Source of the DNA: Rhizophagus irregularis
Lineage: Eukaryota; Glomeromycota; Glomeromycetes; Glomerales; Glomeraceae
Length of the DNA: 64,000 nucleotides
Reading direction: 5' to 3'
Assembly: GCF_026210795.1 (NCBI RefSeq)
Contig: NC_089438.1
Span: 951,501 to 1,015,500 of the forward strand
In this document: positions 10,151 through 20,742 of the stretch, piece by piece
How the letters are laid out: each line of letters starts with the position of its first letter
How positions within the stretch are numbered: the first letter of the stretch is position 1
Program-made: the position numbers and the translations under genes
Notes under the pieces: model-generated
What the model saw: the letters and a program-made list of their open reading frames with translations, nothing else
What the model was told of the DNA's origin: nothing
Database searches by the model: none

Positions 10151-11533
10151 ATCTCCAAAATAAATTTGAATTTTTAAATTTATGAACTTTTTAGTTATTT
10201 ATTAAAAAAAAATATATATATATGAATTTTAATATTTTACTTTAACTGCTCTCATTTATTTTTTAATTAATTGTAAATATAATGATAATTACGAAAAGCT
10301 CGTTTACTGTTCGGAATTAATAGTGAAAATTTTGAACTTTATCTTTTGAAATTGTAAAAATGGAGTATTTTAAAATAGCATAATACTCAGTTTCTTAATT
10401 ATTACGACATTACAAAAATAAATTATTAAACAATGGCTACCTGCTAAACAATTAAATTTGCAGTTTATGCATAGTAAATATGAATGATCATTCAAATTAT
10501 TAATATCCGTTAAAATAACGGATCCTATATAACAACCAGATGAGATTGACAAGATCGTCAAATTTTCAGGAATTTCGTCATCAAACGGCATAAAGATCGA
10601 GATGAAAGTGAAAAGGACTCTCATCATTTCATTGCATCTGTTCAATAAAAAGCTTTCCATTAAAAAGTAAGTATATGGATGGATAGCGGTATGGTAATCT
10701 GTATCATGATTATCAAATTATTTTTGGTCATATATGAAAATCAGAGTTTTAGTCCAATATCATTACGCTGTTATCATGATTTAAAAATCTACCATTATTC
10801 ACTTTAAAATGAAAGTTTTAATTAAGAAACAAGCAATTTAAATGATCGTTCAACTGCTGCTGCTATTCGCGCAACTTATTACAGAAAGTTAGCAGTAACA
10901 AACAATGCAGAAATTCGTTATATCTAACAAATCAAACTTTAGACGACTTTATTACAGAAGGTAAGAATGAAGTGGATTATGCCTTCTGGCGTGATTTGAG
11001 CACTATGAATTGCTAATTTCCACGTTTTGGTAACGTCACATCAAATTCGGTTAAGCAAGCATCAATCTATAGAGCAAAAATTATTGAAGTCAGAAGGTAA
11101 TACTTGTTGAATATGTAGAGTTAGGATCCATTGTTTGAATGGATATTACTAATAATTTGGATGATCATTCATATTTGCTATACATAAACTGCAAATTTAA
11201 TTGTTTAGCAGGTAGCCATTCATATATAATGATAATGGTTAATAATTTATTTTTGTAATGTTATAATAAATTAAGAAACTGAGTATCATGCTATTTTAAG
11301 ATACTCTATTTTACAATTTCAAAAGATTTAAATGGTAAAGTTCACAATTTTCACTATTAATTCCGAACAGTAAACTTTACAAGTGAGCTTTTCGTAATTA
11401 TCGTTATATTTTACAATTAATTAAAAAATGGATGGGAGCGGTCAAAGTAAAATAGTAAAATACAAATATTTTTTTTTCAATAAAATAATTAAAAAGTTGA
11501 TAAATTTGAATATTCAAATTTATTTTGGAGATA
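10151..11533. mobile_element. Fold-back DNA element with ~370-bp inverted termini
   Basis: The left terminus starts ATCTCCAAAATAAATTTGAA and the right one ends TTCAAATTTATTTTGGAGAT. Complementarity continues inward for about 360-390 bp on each side (10151-10512 and about 11150-11533), for example GCAGGTAGCCAT opposite ATGGCTACCTGC. The 640-bp centre has scattered coding-like phrases but no intact transposase. I found no convincing target duplication: the immediate flanks share at most AT. It is probably a non-autonomous transposon of an unassigned superfamily. The open frame at 10370-10660 straddles an arm and is not supported. Confidence 0.75.
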
Positions 11534-11801
11534 AATATAAAAATTTCATTTATCATTTTAAAAAAAAAATTCTTTTGGATATATTCTAAATTTCTAATTA
11601 TAAATAATTCAGTTAGATATTATTATGCTATTTCTTTATATTTAAATTTTCAAGTTGTTATATTTGTACAAAAGAAACGAACTTTTAAATCTTCCGTACT
11701 GTATTACTATTCAATTTTACGCTTAAGAATTTAAAGTATTAAAGCTACTAGCTTTATTTATATATAGTGATAATATAAAATAATATAAATTGCATAAATA
11801 A

Positions 11802-13397
11802 CTAATAAGTTTCTTTTATAAAATTATAAACACCAATAGCCGAATCATTATAATTTAGAACTTGAATATCATATAATTGAAATTCCTTTACTTCATCTTT
11901 CAAAGAAAACAAATCCACTACTTCTCTATGAAAAAGTTCTAAAATAGCTAAATATTTAACTCTTTTCTTTTTCATTATATATTCTTTTATATAAGGTAAA
12001 ATATCATGACTATTTTCATCATTTCTAATTAACAATTTTTTAATATAAGTATTTTGAGAACTTTTTAAGAATACTTCTAAATCACTTCCCTTAGTTGCAA
12101 GAACCAAATTCAAATATTCTAATTTAAAAGGAAGAATTTGTCCTAAATTTTGTAATAAATTTGAACTAAATTTAATTTTACCATCAGATTTAATAATAAG
12201 ATAATTAAGATTTTGCCTAATATTTTTAATTAAATTGAATATTAAATTAATATTCTTAAAATGTAGTACAACATATAAAAACTTAATATTGCTACAATAT
12301 AATTCGAGTGATTGTGATAATTGTAGTGATTTACACTTTGTAATTTTAAAATTTTCTAAATAATTGCCAGATTTTTGTATTAATGGATCTAATAATTCAT
12401 CCATTTTATCCAAAAATAAAGATCTTAATTTAAATGGTTTGGTAACATTATTAATTTGTTGAATAAATCCAGAATCTAAAGAATAACAATCAACAATATG
12501 AATTGATTCTAAAACATTCAATTGATTAAATAATTCACTTAGAAAATTCATATTTTTAAAATCAATAGAATAAAATATAATTGTATTTAATGTATTTGAA
12601 CAATTAGAATTTTTTAATAATAATAGTAGAGACAAAGGGCAATTATGACTAAATGAAATCTTTTTAAGATTTTTTTGTAGCTTAATCATTTGTGATAAAT
12701 TTTTTTTGATTATTGGATGACCATTATTTATAATTGGAAGTAGAAAATAAAGTGATGAAATTGAATTGCAATTAGAGCAGAGAAATTCCAAAAATTTTGT
12801 TATATTATCAGTTATTTCACTATCAAAATCTAGTGTTAAACTTTTAATATTATAAACGAAATTCGTATTTTGTAAAACTAATTCAAAAGCCGCACCAAAA
12901 CATTCAAATTCTTTATAGCCATCTACTATAACTCCAAAACTATGCAAATTTACTTCATTTTCAATGAATATTATAAATAATGACCTAAAAATAAGTTCTA
13001 TAATAAAGTCTAATATTTGTGAAGTTGGTGAAGTTAGTAAATTTGTATATGCCCACGTTTCAATAGAATCATAAACTTTATATATATCTAAATGTTTAAT
13101 AAATTTAGGATAATTAAATAATGTATTTGAAGAAAATAAGCCACTATGGATTACATATTCATTTAATCTTGTTTTATCGTCATCACTTAAATTACACAAA
13201 TAAATTTCAATAAAACGATAATTTTTAGGGGATTTAATTGAAAATGGATCTTCCCATAATAATGAAATTGCTAAACGACACCATAATCTATTAACTAATA
13301 TGCATGAATGTAATGTTTTATAGTCATAATGAAAATATTGTATGACTTCGTTTAATAACTCAGACAAATCTCCTGAAAAAAATTTTGAACATGCCAT
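11802..13397 (-). CDS. F-box / leucine-rich repeat-like protein
   Basis: A single-exon ORF of 531 residues. The N-terminus is an F-box-like motif (about residues 8-52; key residues L-L-N-E-V at 14-18, ILVNRLWCRLAI, then LLWEDPF). The rest is a long run of Leu/Ile/Asn-rich segments with irregular leucine-rich repeat spacing (for example LKSLFL-, LEYLNL- and LKKISFS-type phrases). By family knowledge, F-box proteins recruit substrates to SCF (Skp1-cullin-F-box) ubiquitin ligases, and such N-terminal FxGDLxELxNEVIQYF proteins are numerous in Rhizophagus. The start is the first ATG and fits the family. No frameshift is visible. About 110 bp upstream of the start lies the retroposed insertion 13510-14800, which may have displaced the original promoter. 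Confidence 0.88.
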   Translation of the reverse strand: MACSKFFSGDLSELLNEVIQYFHYDYKTLHSCILVNRLWCRLAISLLWEDPFSIKSPKNYRFIEIYLCNLSDDDKTRLNEYVIHSGLFSSNTLFNYPKFIKHLDIYKVYDSIETWAYTNLLTSPTSQILDFIIELIFRSLFIIFIENEVNLHSFGVIVDGYKEFECFGAAFELVLQNTNFVYNIKSLTLDFDSEITDNITKFLEFLCSNCNSISSLYFLLPIINNGHPIIKKNLSQMIKLQKNLKKISFSHNCPLSLLLLLKNSNCSNTLNTIIFYSIDFKNMNFLSELFNQLNVLESIHIVDCYSLDSGFIQQINNVTKPFKLRSLFLDKMDELLDPLIQKSGNYLENFKITKCKSLQLSQSLELYCSNIKFLYVVLHFKNINLIFNLIKNIRQNLNYLIIKSDGKIKFSSNLLQNLGQILPFKLEYLNLVLATKGSDLEVFLKSSQNTYIKKLLIRNDENSHDILPYIKEYIMKKKRVKYLAILELFHREVVDLFSLKDEVKEFQLYDIQVLNYNDSAIGVYNFIKETY

Positions 13398-13509
13398 GTT
13401 AAATGCAAAGAGAGAGGAAAATAAAGGGATGCCGAAATTACTAGAAGGTTACGCCGAATTTATTAGGAGCGGCAACTCCGTTTGTCGCACAAATTAATGT
13501 CAAACTTAC

Positions 13510-14800
13510 GGAAAAAACTCTCCCCCGTCGATCCCTCGATCAAATCTTTACGAGAAAAAATGATATTTTTTTAGCACCAGACAAACATTACCAACTGATT
13601 ATTCTCTCTTTTAGGTACATTTTGATACCAGTTTCGTGAATAGTTGATATGCAAAGGGCTCGTTACAACAAATTATTCGTTTTCGTCTCGGTTGCAAAAT
13701 ATAGAACTCAGAAAAGCCAGAGTTTGATGTATATCGCAAATATAACCTTGGCGGCGATGAAACAAACGGTTAACGAAACAAAATACTGGAAAATTTTAGT
13801 ATTATTATTTTTTCACGACGGCCTTTCGTATACTGGGTTTTGAAAATTTGGTTTCCTGGGAATTTTTCGCCTTGCGGCGCAGCACAAATTTATAGCACGT
13901 CTGCACGTGGCAGTCGTGGCACTTGTGGAATGCAGGATGATCCAAAATAGAAATTTTCGTTGTCTCAAAGAACCAATTATTTTATTGGTAGATCGTTGTA
14001 GCATCGGTTGACGTCTTCACATAGTTGAAGTCAGGTGTTTTCACGTTTCCAACAAAAATCTCGTGGAGACTTTCGGCCAATCAAGGATTATTTTGAACAC
14101 GTGACGTTGCCATCACAAGACTTAGAATGAAAAAAAGGATACCACTATAGGGATGCTTTGAAACTATGGGCTAGGAGCAAGGTCGTCACGAATAATGAGA
14201 ATATAGAGGTGAACGAGGTTTAAGACGTTAGGAGGAGTTCACGGTTAATACAAATTTATAATTAACAATAGGGGGTGAACGAAACGGTCGAAACGTCGCA
14301 AATAAATCAGGAGTTCGCGAATATCTGGGTTATAGGGGGAGAGATGTTCTTAGTCGGCTGTTAATTAGGAGGTAAAGCAGGAATAGTAGGGTAGTTTAGT
14401 TTAGTTTTAAATATGTTAGAACTTAGAATCCTATAGGTTTAGTATTAGTTTTTATATAGATTCATCATTCATGGGATGATAAATCAGGGTACCGCCACTT
14501 TATTATCTACTACGCGTAACGTCTGCATGGAGATTAGGCTCCTTTCGGATTCGCTGCTAGATTCTCGTGAGCTTAGGAAAAAGTGATGCATAAACAACAA
14601 AAGACCAAAAAGTTTGTGTCCTGAACGGGATGTAGGTACGCGCAGTGTCGCCAAGTTTTATGCATATAGGTCTTAGTTCGTTTTAATTTTTTTTTTCTGT
14701 TTTGTATTTGTATTTGTTTATAGATAGATACTTTATTGATGCCATGCTAATAAGTTGGGATTGTGTTTCGCTATAATAAAGTTTATATATAAAAAAAAAA
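13510..14800 (+). mobile_element. Retroposed insertion with poly(A) tail and 13-bp target duplication
   Basis: ATGTCAAACTTAC occurs at 13497-13509 and again at 14801-14813. Between them is a more GC-rich 1.29-kb segment ending in AATAAAG and then a run of A, which is the signature of target-primed reverse transcription (LINE or a LINE-driven element). No reverse transcriptase or other long frame is present; short frames at 13649 and 13813 are unsupported. It is therefore a 5'-truncated LINE, a SINE-like element or a retroposed non-coding RNA. It has landed upstream of the F-box gene. The perfect target duplication suggests a fairly recent insertion. Confidence 0.8.
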
Positions 14801-14813
14801 ATGTCAAACTTAC

Positions 14814-17400
14814 ATATATTTGCATATGATCACATGATCACTATATACGGGACTAATCAGTCATGCGATCGTATTTGATTAGCCTATCAACTACGTGAAT
14901 TTAATAATAATACGCAATATTTCATTACCATAAATTAAATATATGTAATAGATATTTTGAAATTTTATTGAGTTTCACCTAAAAATCGTAGTATTATAAT
15001 ATACAATATATCAAATAAATTGATTAAATCAAGAAAGCAAATGTATCACGATAATCATTGCACATTTGATCTAAGCCTATTTTAACTTTTTAATATTTGT
15101 ATCTTTCCTTCTTTGTTTCCCCCTTTCCCTTCCCCTTATCTTTTTTCTCACTTCTCATACTTTCTGTTGAAAAATCCTTACAAACATTTTTTAGACTTTT
15201 TTTTAATTTTTTTAAATTGTTCTTTCGGCTCTTAGGTACGAAATTTTGGTGAATTGAATTTGTTAATTGTTCTTATTTAACAAACGATTAACAGTTCGTT
15301 TTCTTTCTTTTTTTTAGTTGTATTTGGGTCATGAGATTTTTATAAATTAATTTTAGTTTTTTTTTAATGAATTTTACTAACAATTCATTTTTTTCAGTTT
15401 TTCTTTTAGATTTTGCCGATTTTCTCTGGAAGTGAAACTCATCCAAAGCTGCAGAAACTAGTAGTCTGAAATATTTGACAGCAGATCAGCGATCTTTATT
15501 TTTTTTCTGATAATTACACCTACTATCTGTAAATATGCCCTAAACTACTTTATCAATTCTTATTTCTATATCTATATATATGATTTATTTTTTTATTCTA
15601 ACTTAGCACGCATATTTTACACATTTTTGTCTTCCTTTTTCTTCTTTTATGGAAGTCTTGTCAAACAGCTTGCATTTATTACCATATTTTATCTTGGAAC
15701 TCTTCTCACGTTGGTATTTTATTATTATTATTTTCCATCACATTCAATCCCGCTAACCACTCTCCAACCATCCTAATTTTTTTCATCTCAACTTCCATTT
15801 TTACTTTTCATTCTTCTTTTCTCAACTCATTAGTTATCTCCATTATCTTCTTGAGGGTTGTATATTAATTTTGTTGATTGGATAGACGGTATTACTTCAT
15901 TTAAGATACCTTTTCTAATTTATTCAATTTATGTGTGTTGAATTTTATTTTTTTATATATTTTTAAAAAAATTTTTTTTTATATAATTTATATTTTTTTT
16001 TTGTTTATTTTTGTGTATCCAAAAGACAAGGTAAATTTTGAAATTTTTTATAAAAAAATTGCATTTTTTTCATTAAGAACGTATGCTAACGTTCTTTTTT
16101 AATTTTTTTTATAAAGAGTATGGCTCTCTAGTCCTTTCAAGATGAAATGGACGTAAGGTATGCAATGGAAGAATATTTTTTTAAATTTTTTATTATGAAC
16201 ATTTACTATCTTTTTTCTAGAGAACGGCTCCCTGGACCTTTCAAACCGAAGTAGATGCAAGGTATGCTGGGGGAAGAGGAATTTTATTTTTTTTTAAATT
16301 TTTTCGTTAAGAATGCTAGTTCCTAACGTCCTTTAATATCTTTTTTAGAGAACAGCCAATTTCGTGGGCTCTGGACCAGTTCTCTTCGTGAAAATATTGG
16401 AATTTACCTGTTCTTTCACTTTTTTTGTTTCTGTTATTTTCTTAACTTTCATCTTTTCTTTTTTTAGATCTTTGACCCTTCTTTTTTTAAGGACCTGGTG
16501 ATTTTCTTTTTTTAGGTTTCGATGGTTCTCTTTAGAAACGAAGGTGTGTCCAATTTTTCTTTTTCTGTTTTTTTTGTTTAATTTTCTATTACTAACATTT
16601 ATTTATTTTCTTTTTTTAAAATTTCAGACGGTTTTTAAGGTGTAAGTTTTGGTATCTTGCTATTTTCTTAAGCTTCCATTTTAATAAAACAATTTTATTC
16701 TTTTTTTTAGGCGAAAACTTACCTCAATAATTTAATTCAAACCCTTTCTGAAAATATTACTAAAACAGTGCCAGCAGGAGAGTAATAAAATGGCCACTTT
16801 TGAATTCTATAAAACTTTTGGTACTGATAAAATAGGTCAGCAGACAGATTCGTTTTTTAATCACCTTTTTTTATATTTTTGATTGCCAACCTGAGCTTGT
16901 TTGGTTTTTTTTCTCGTAAATTTCCTTCATCTAAGTGCAACATTTTTTCCATAATTACTACACACTTTATTGTCCTTTTTACAATTTTGGCAAAAAATTT
17001 CTTTCTTTCCCGACTTGACAAATTTCAGATTGAGAATAATTTTTGGCAATTATCACATTGACGACTTTATATAATACTTTATTATATATTATTTTAGCAA
17101 TATGCTTAATAAATTTATAATGGGATCAAGTGGACTCAAACCACCAACCCCTCCCTATCAAGGAACTATGCTTTTAGACGACTTTTTAGTGAGATTTTGG
17201 TAAACATGTTTTGGTTATTTATTTATTTTTAATGAATGGTTGCTTAATAATTCAATTTTTTTTTTAAAAAAAAAAAGGTTTCATTCTTGAACACACGTCT
17301 TGGTTGGTGCTTTTTTTAGTTTCAATTTTTTATTTTAACGAACTGTTGTTAACAGTTCTTTTTTTCTTTTTTAGGTGATTCCCAATGTGGGATTTGATTG
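14814..17400 (+). other. Pyrimidine-rich block of exon-like modules and hairpins (block B)
   Basis: A 2.6-kb T/C-rich stretch with repeated pyrimidine tracts ending in AG, GT(A/G)-type donors and short modules between. 16221-16261 (AGAACGGCTCCCTGGACC and on, ending before GTATGC) and the module near 16115-16155 resemble those of block A (5240-5650). Hairpins that include a TAAC motif lie just before several acceptors: 15366-15389, 16075-16096 and 17340-17358. No continuous protein frame was found. It could be a spliced long non-coding transcript, an ancient gene with micro-exons, or a repeat family. Confidence 0.5.
17121..17188 (-). tRNA. tRNA-Ile(GAT)-like fragment, probably a pseudogene
   Basis: Read on the minus strand, the sequence has an anticodon arm with GAT (17157-17159), a T arm with 5-bp stem and loop TTTGAGT (17129-17145), and a 3' acceptor strand TGATCCC followed by A (17121-17128). 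GGTGGTTTGAGTCCAC matches the T arm of bacterial or organellar tRNA-Ile(GAT) closely. The matching 5' acceptor strand (GGGATCA) is absent and the D arm is poor, so it is unlikely to be functional. An organellar origin is inferred. Confidence 0.4.
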
Positions 17401-18257
17401 TCATACGTTAGAAACTTATATTTTATTTACAACTGTTTAAAATTTTTTATTATTTCATTACCACATGTTCTTAAACATTTTCAAATTCGATAATCTTCAA
17501 CAGTAAATTTTTGTAAATTACAATGACTTACCTAATAAAACTTTAATAAATCATCACCATTTCGAACAAATAATTTATTAACCAAGAAAAAATAAATCAT
17601 CTAATACAATATGTTATAACTAATATTTTATAAATTGTCTGTACTACGATTCCAGTCCGATAATTTAGTGAGCGATCGTCTTAATGAGAAATCGTATCCA
17701 AATCATTGCTGAAAGCTCACGATTGATTGCATGATTTGGCCATGATTTGATTTGTTTACTCTTCGGACACAATTTAATATATTTCAGCAAACGGTATACG
17801 ATATCAATTCAAAAATTTTCCAGCCTTTATATCTGGGTCTAATAAAGTAATATGAATATGTCAACACATCAAAAATATTTGTTTAATAAATTAAACACTT
17901 TTCTATATGTGCGAAGACAAGAGTTGTTCGCTTCTAAAATATCAGATAAACGTGAAATAAAACTTAACAATAAAATTTAATGTTACAAGCTGAACTTTGC
18001 TATCTGTTGGAAATTTACATATTTTTTTTAAGAGATTTTTTTAAATTTTATATATGAACAAAATTATTTTTTTTCCTGAATTATGTAATATTACAATTTA
18101 AAAGTGTCCTATAAACCAAAAAATTAAGATTATGCATTAGTTCTAATAACAGAAAATACAAACACAAAGTTACATTCGTCTAATTTTCCCAAACTAGTTG
18201 AAGGTATAGTACTATTTGATGAAATACTGTTAATATTATTTACTTCACTGGGTTTAA
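17401..18257. other. Intergenic, nothing recognised
   Basis: AT-rich sequence with no coding frame, repeat or motif I can support. Confidence 0.6.
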
Positions 18258-18388
18258 AATTCTATGTGTATTAAAATTTTTTCAATTTCTTCTGCTTTTG
18301 GTCGATTTAATGGATCTGAATCTAAGATTCTTTTAATTAAATGTACAATTAATTGTGGTACTTTAACAGTTAATATTAAATCTTGGTC
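18258..18388 (-). pseudogene. Kinase C-lobe fragment (inverted)
   Basis: The minus strand reads an uninterrupted phrase ending in IKRILDSDPLNRPKAEEIEK, the conserved last helices of the tyrosine-kinase-like kinases common in Rhizophagus (xRPxxxE motif). It lies in the opposite orientation to the two kinase fragments that follow within 500 bp, so the piece has been rearranged. It has no start codon or other kinase motif attached. Confidence 0.7.
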
Positions 18389-18422
18389 TAAGTCCTTTAC
18401 AAATTTTTATTGTAAAAAATTT

Positions 18423-18551
18423 TGTCATGGATTATCGTTATATAGCTCCCGAAGTCTTAAGAGAACAAATTATACCAAGGCTGCTGACATTTATGATAGT
18501 TTTGGTATAACTATGTATGAAGTAATTTCTGGATTACGCCCATATTATTGA
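18423..18551 (+). pseudogene. Kinase activation-segment fragment
   Basis: The plus strand encodes YRYIAPEVLRE, then after a shift of frame YTKAADIYDSFGITMYEVIS, then GLRPYY and a stop. These correspond to the APE motif and helix F of a kinase C-lobe. At least one indel breaks the frame (after LREQ) and an extra Asp is present before SFG. It precedes, rather than follows, the HRD-type fragment at 18580-18716, the reverse of kinase order. Confidence 0.75.
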
Positions 18552-18579
18552 ATTTTCTGATGCATCATAATTTGCAGGT

Positions 18580-18716
18580 TTACATAATCCCATATCATTT
18601 ATAACTGTATTATATTTAGACTTTGACTATTTACAAGATGCTATACTTGGACTTAAATGTATTCATGAAAAGGAATTATTTCATCGTGATTTGCATATTG
18701 GTAATATATTAATCTT
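18580..18716 (+). pseudogene. Kinase catalytic-loop fragment
   Basis: An open stretch reads DYLQDAILGLKCIHEKELFH then RDLHIGNIL, containing the HRD catalytic loop and its Asn. It lies downstream of the APE fragment, so the order of kinase parts is scrambled. It may have been captured by the Helitron-like element whose 3' end is at 19777. Confidence 0.75.
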
Positions 18717-19125
18717 TTTGTCCCAATTTAATTTACTATAATTTTTATCCAAACAATTTCGTAAACTTCCACTCTGGATTCTGAGTTATTCCATAAAATC
18801 CAATAATAAATTATTGTCTATTTTCACGAATATATTAATAAAATTAACAATTTCAACATTTAATGTTATCATCTTTTATTGCGTAAGCTTTAAAAACTCC
18901 ATTTTCTTTTATTTTCATAATTTAAATTCATTGGGAACAGTAAATTTATTAGAAATAATTTCGTACAAAATATTCCTATGATATTCCTCCGTCCATCCAG
19001 TAGAGAGCATAAAACTACACCGTTTTCCGATACGAAGAAAATAATATTTTTTATTTACCAGACATTATTTAATAACACCATTTTTTTGCAACTGTTAAAA
19101 TGGTAAGACGTTTAATATTAATTAG

Positions 19126-19271
19126 CAGAGGTCACGGTAATTAACCGACCAGGACTGATATCGGTCGGTCAAACGGTCAACCTAAGCGGTCGGTCAAAGC
19201 GGTCCGTCAAAGCGGTGGTCGGTCATAGGTCCTAAACAGGCTATGACCAGCCATAACCGTTGCCATCTCTA
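19126..19271. mobile_element. Small hAT-like MITE with GGTCGGTCAAA repeats
   Basis: The left end CAGAGGTCACGGT and the right end, read inverted as TAGAGATGGCAACGGTT, form an imperfect terminal inverted repeat of the hAT type. The interior holds several GGTCGGTCAAA/GCGGTC units. The 8-bp target duplication expected of hAT elements is not evident. Confidence 0.45.
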
Positions 19272-19393
19272 GTTTTTTTAAAAAAATCAATTTAACATGT
19301 ACGACGTTAATAGAAAGATGATTATTGATTTTCAAATTCATAAAAATCAAAAAAAAAAATTGATATTTTTACAACATTTTATAATTAAAGAAA

Positions 19394-19507
19394 TTGTTGA
19401 TTTAATAATAGACTAATATAACCAAATCCACATCCAAAATTCTCTAAATAATCACCAAAATGAACAAATTCTAATACATTTAATTGTTCAAATATTTTCT
19501 TAAGTTG
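19394..19507 (-). pseudogene. F-box/LRR protein fragment
   Basis: The minus strand reads LKKIFEQLNVLEFVHFGDYL and on, 38 codons without a stop. It matches in style and sequence the segment LSELFNQLNVLESIHIVDCY of the 11802-13397 F-box protein (shared F-QLNVLE). It has no start and no flanking coding sequence. It lies between the kinase fragments and the Helitron-like terminus. Confidence 0.65.
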
Positions 19508-19748
19508 ATTATAAGTTTAAAATTGACGTAATATAAAATAATATGAAATAATTATAAAATTTATAAAAATATTTGTAGTATTTTCATAATATTAAAAATA
19601 CTTCTAAAAAATTAATCAATTTTTATTGATAATTATTTGTTACCATATTAAATTCCTAATTATAAACAAAAAACTACTGTAACCATCTTTAATTTACTCA
19701 GTAATACATTATAATACTAAACTTTTCTATTTAAACAAACTCATTGGT

Positions 19749-19777
19749 CCCGGTGCGAAGCAACGGGTAACTGCTAG
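19749..19777 (+). mobile_element. Helitron-like 3' terminus
   Basis: CCCGGTGC, loop GAA, GCAACGGG (19749-19767) form an 8-bp hairpin with one mismatch, followed after 6 nt by CTAG (19774-19777) and then T. A GC-rich hairpin shortly before CTRR with insertion next to T is the standard Helitron 3' end. The 5' TC end was not identified, so the element's extent is unknown; it may include the gene fragments from 18258. No Rep/helicase is present. Confidence 0.6.
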
Positions 19778-20598
19778 TAATTTATAATAAATTATTTCTA
19801 AATACTTTTAATCATTAAATCGTAAATCGTAAACTACATTATTTTTTTTTTATTTACAACTGAAAATAGTGTAAAATATAATAAATAAGACTTTATTAAA
19901 ATTTAATAATCATTCTTATTGATAGTCAAGTTAACTGAATATATATACTTGTATAAGAAGTATCTGGATCCGATTTTCTGCAAAAAGTTGGTATTTTATT
20001 ATTAGTAAAAGTTTCAATAATAAATTTTCAAACTTTACAAACTTTACAGAAGATATTTAATATTTTTAACTATCAGATGTTTTACAAATATTTATTGTTT
20101 CATTATTCGCAGTTTTCAGATTGTTTCTCATTCCTTCGCTTACAAAAAACAAGTTCATTGAATGTTTTAAACAAAGTTGATCATCCACTTGCGATTAAAC
20201 TGTCAATAAAGAGACTTTAGAACTCTGTCTTGTATTTTTTTAAGTGCTTTTAAAGTTAACTTTCAAAACTTTTCATTGGAATTTTATAGTCCACAAAAGA
20301 CACGAGACCCATTATTTCGCTCGCAAAAATCTCTTGTCAATGCTATTAAGAGAAGTTTAACCTAAAGTCAGATCTGTTTAAACTAACCCGGAATTTAGTT
20401 GAGAAAGAGTTATTAAGCCTTCATAATAATTTTAAATGTACAGTGTATCACCACTTTTATATGGCCCTTTTTCTCTTTTTTAAAGTAAACGTTGTCGATC
20501 ACATAAAATAAATCACATGACAAATCAATTAGCCAATAACACGAATCCTTGCCTAGAAGATAGACGTGTTTGATTAAATCGACCAATATTAAAGGTAT
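19778..20598. other. Intergenic, nothing recognised
   Basis: AT-rich. The minus-strand open frame at 20413-20631 has no recognisable motif and partly overlaps the kinase-tail fragment. Confidence 0.5.
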
Positions 20599-20742
20599 CG
20601 TGGAGATATGAACCAGCAGAATCGCAAGCACAAATTAAAGAAGCAGATATAAATAATGATTCATTAAATAACAGCATTCCTTCAACTAGTTTAGGATTAT
20701 CATATAAAACACGTTCGGAAGCTATTTATACAAGTGTAGTAG
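20599..20742 (+). pseudogene. Kinase C-terminal tail fragment
   Basis: Reads RYEPAESQAQIKEADINNDS and then SYKTRSEAIYTSV. It corresponds to the tail after the kinase domain in the 39896-41754 gene, which has FKTHPQAIYTSRLINFKNLP at the same place. It is open for about 46 codons with no kinase domain before it, so it is a detached fragment. Confidence 0.65.

Noticed and set aside
10370-10660. Minus-strand 96-codon frame inside the inverted-repeat element
   Set aside because: Crosses the left arm and centre and has no transposase motif.
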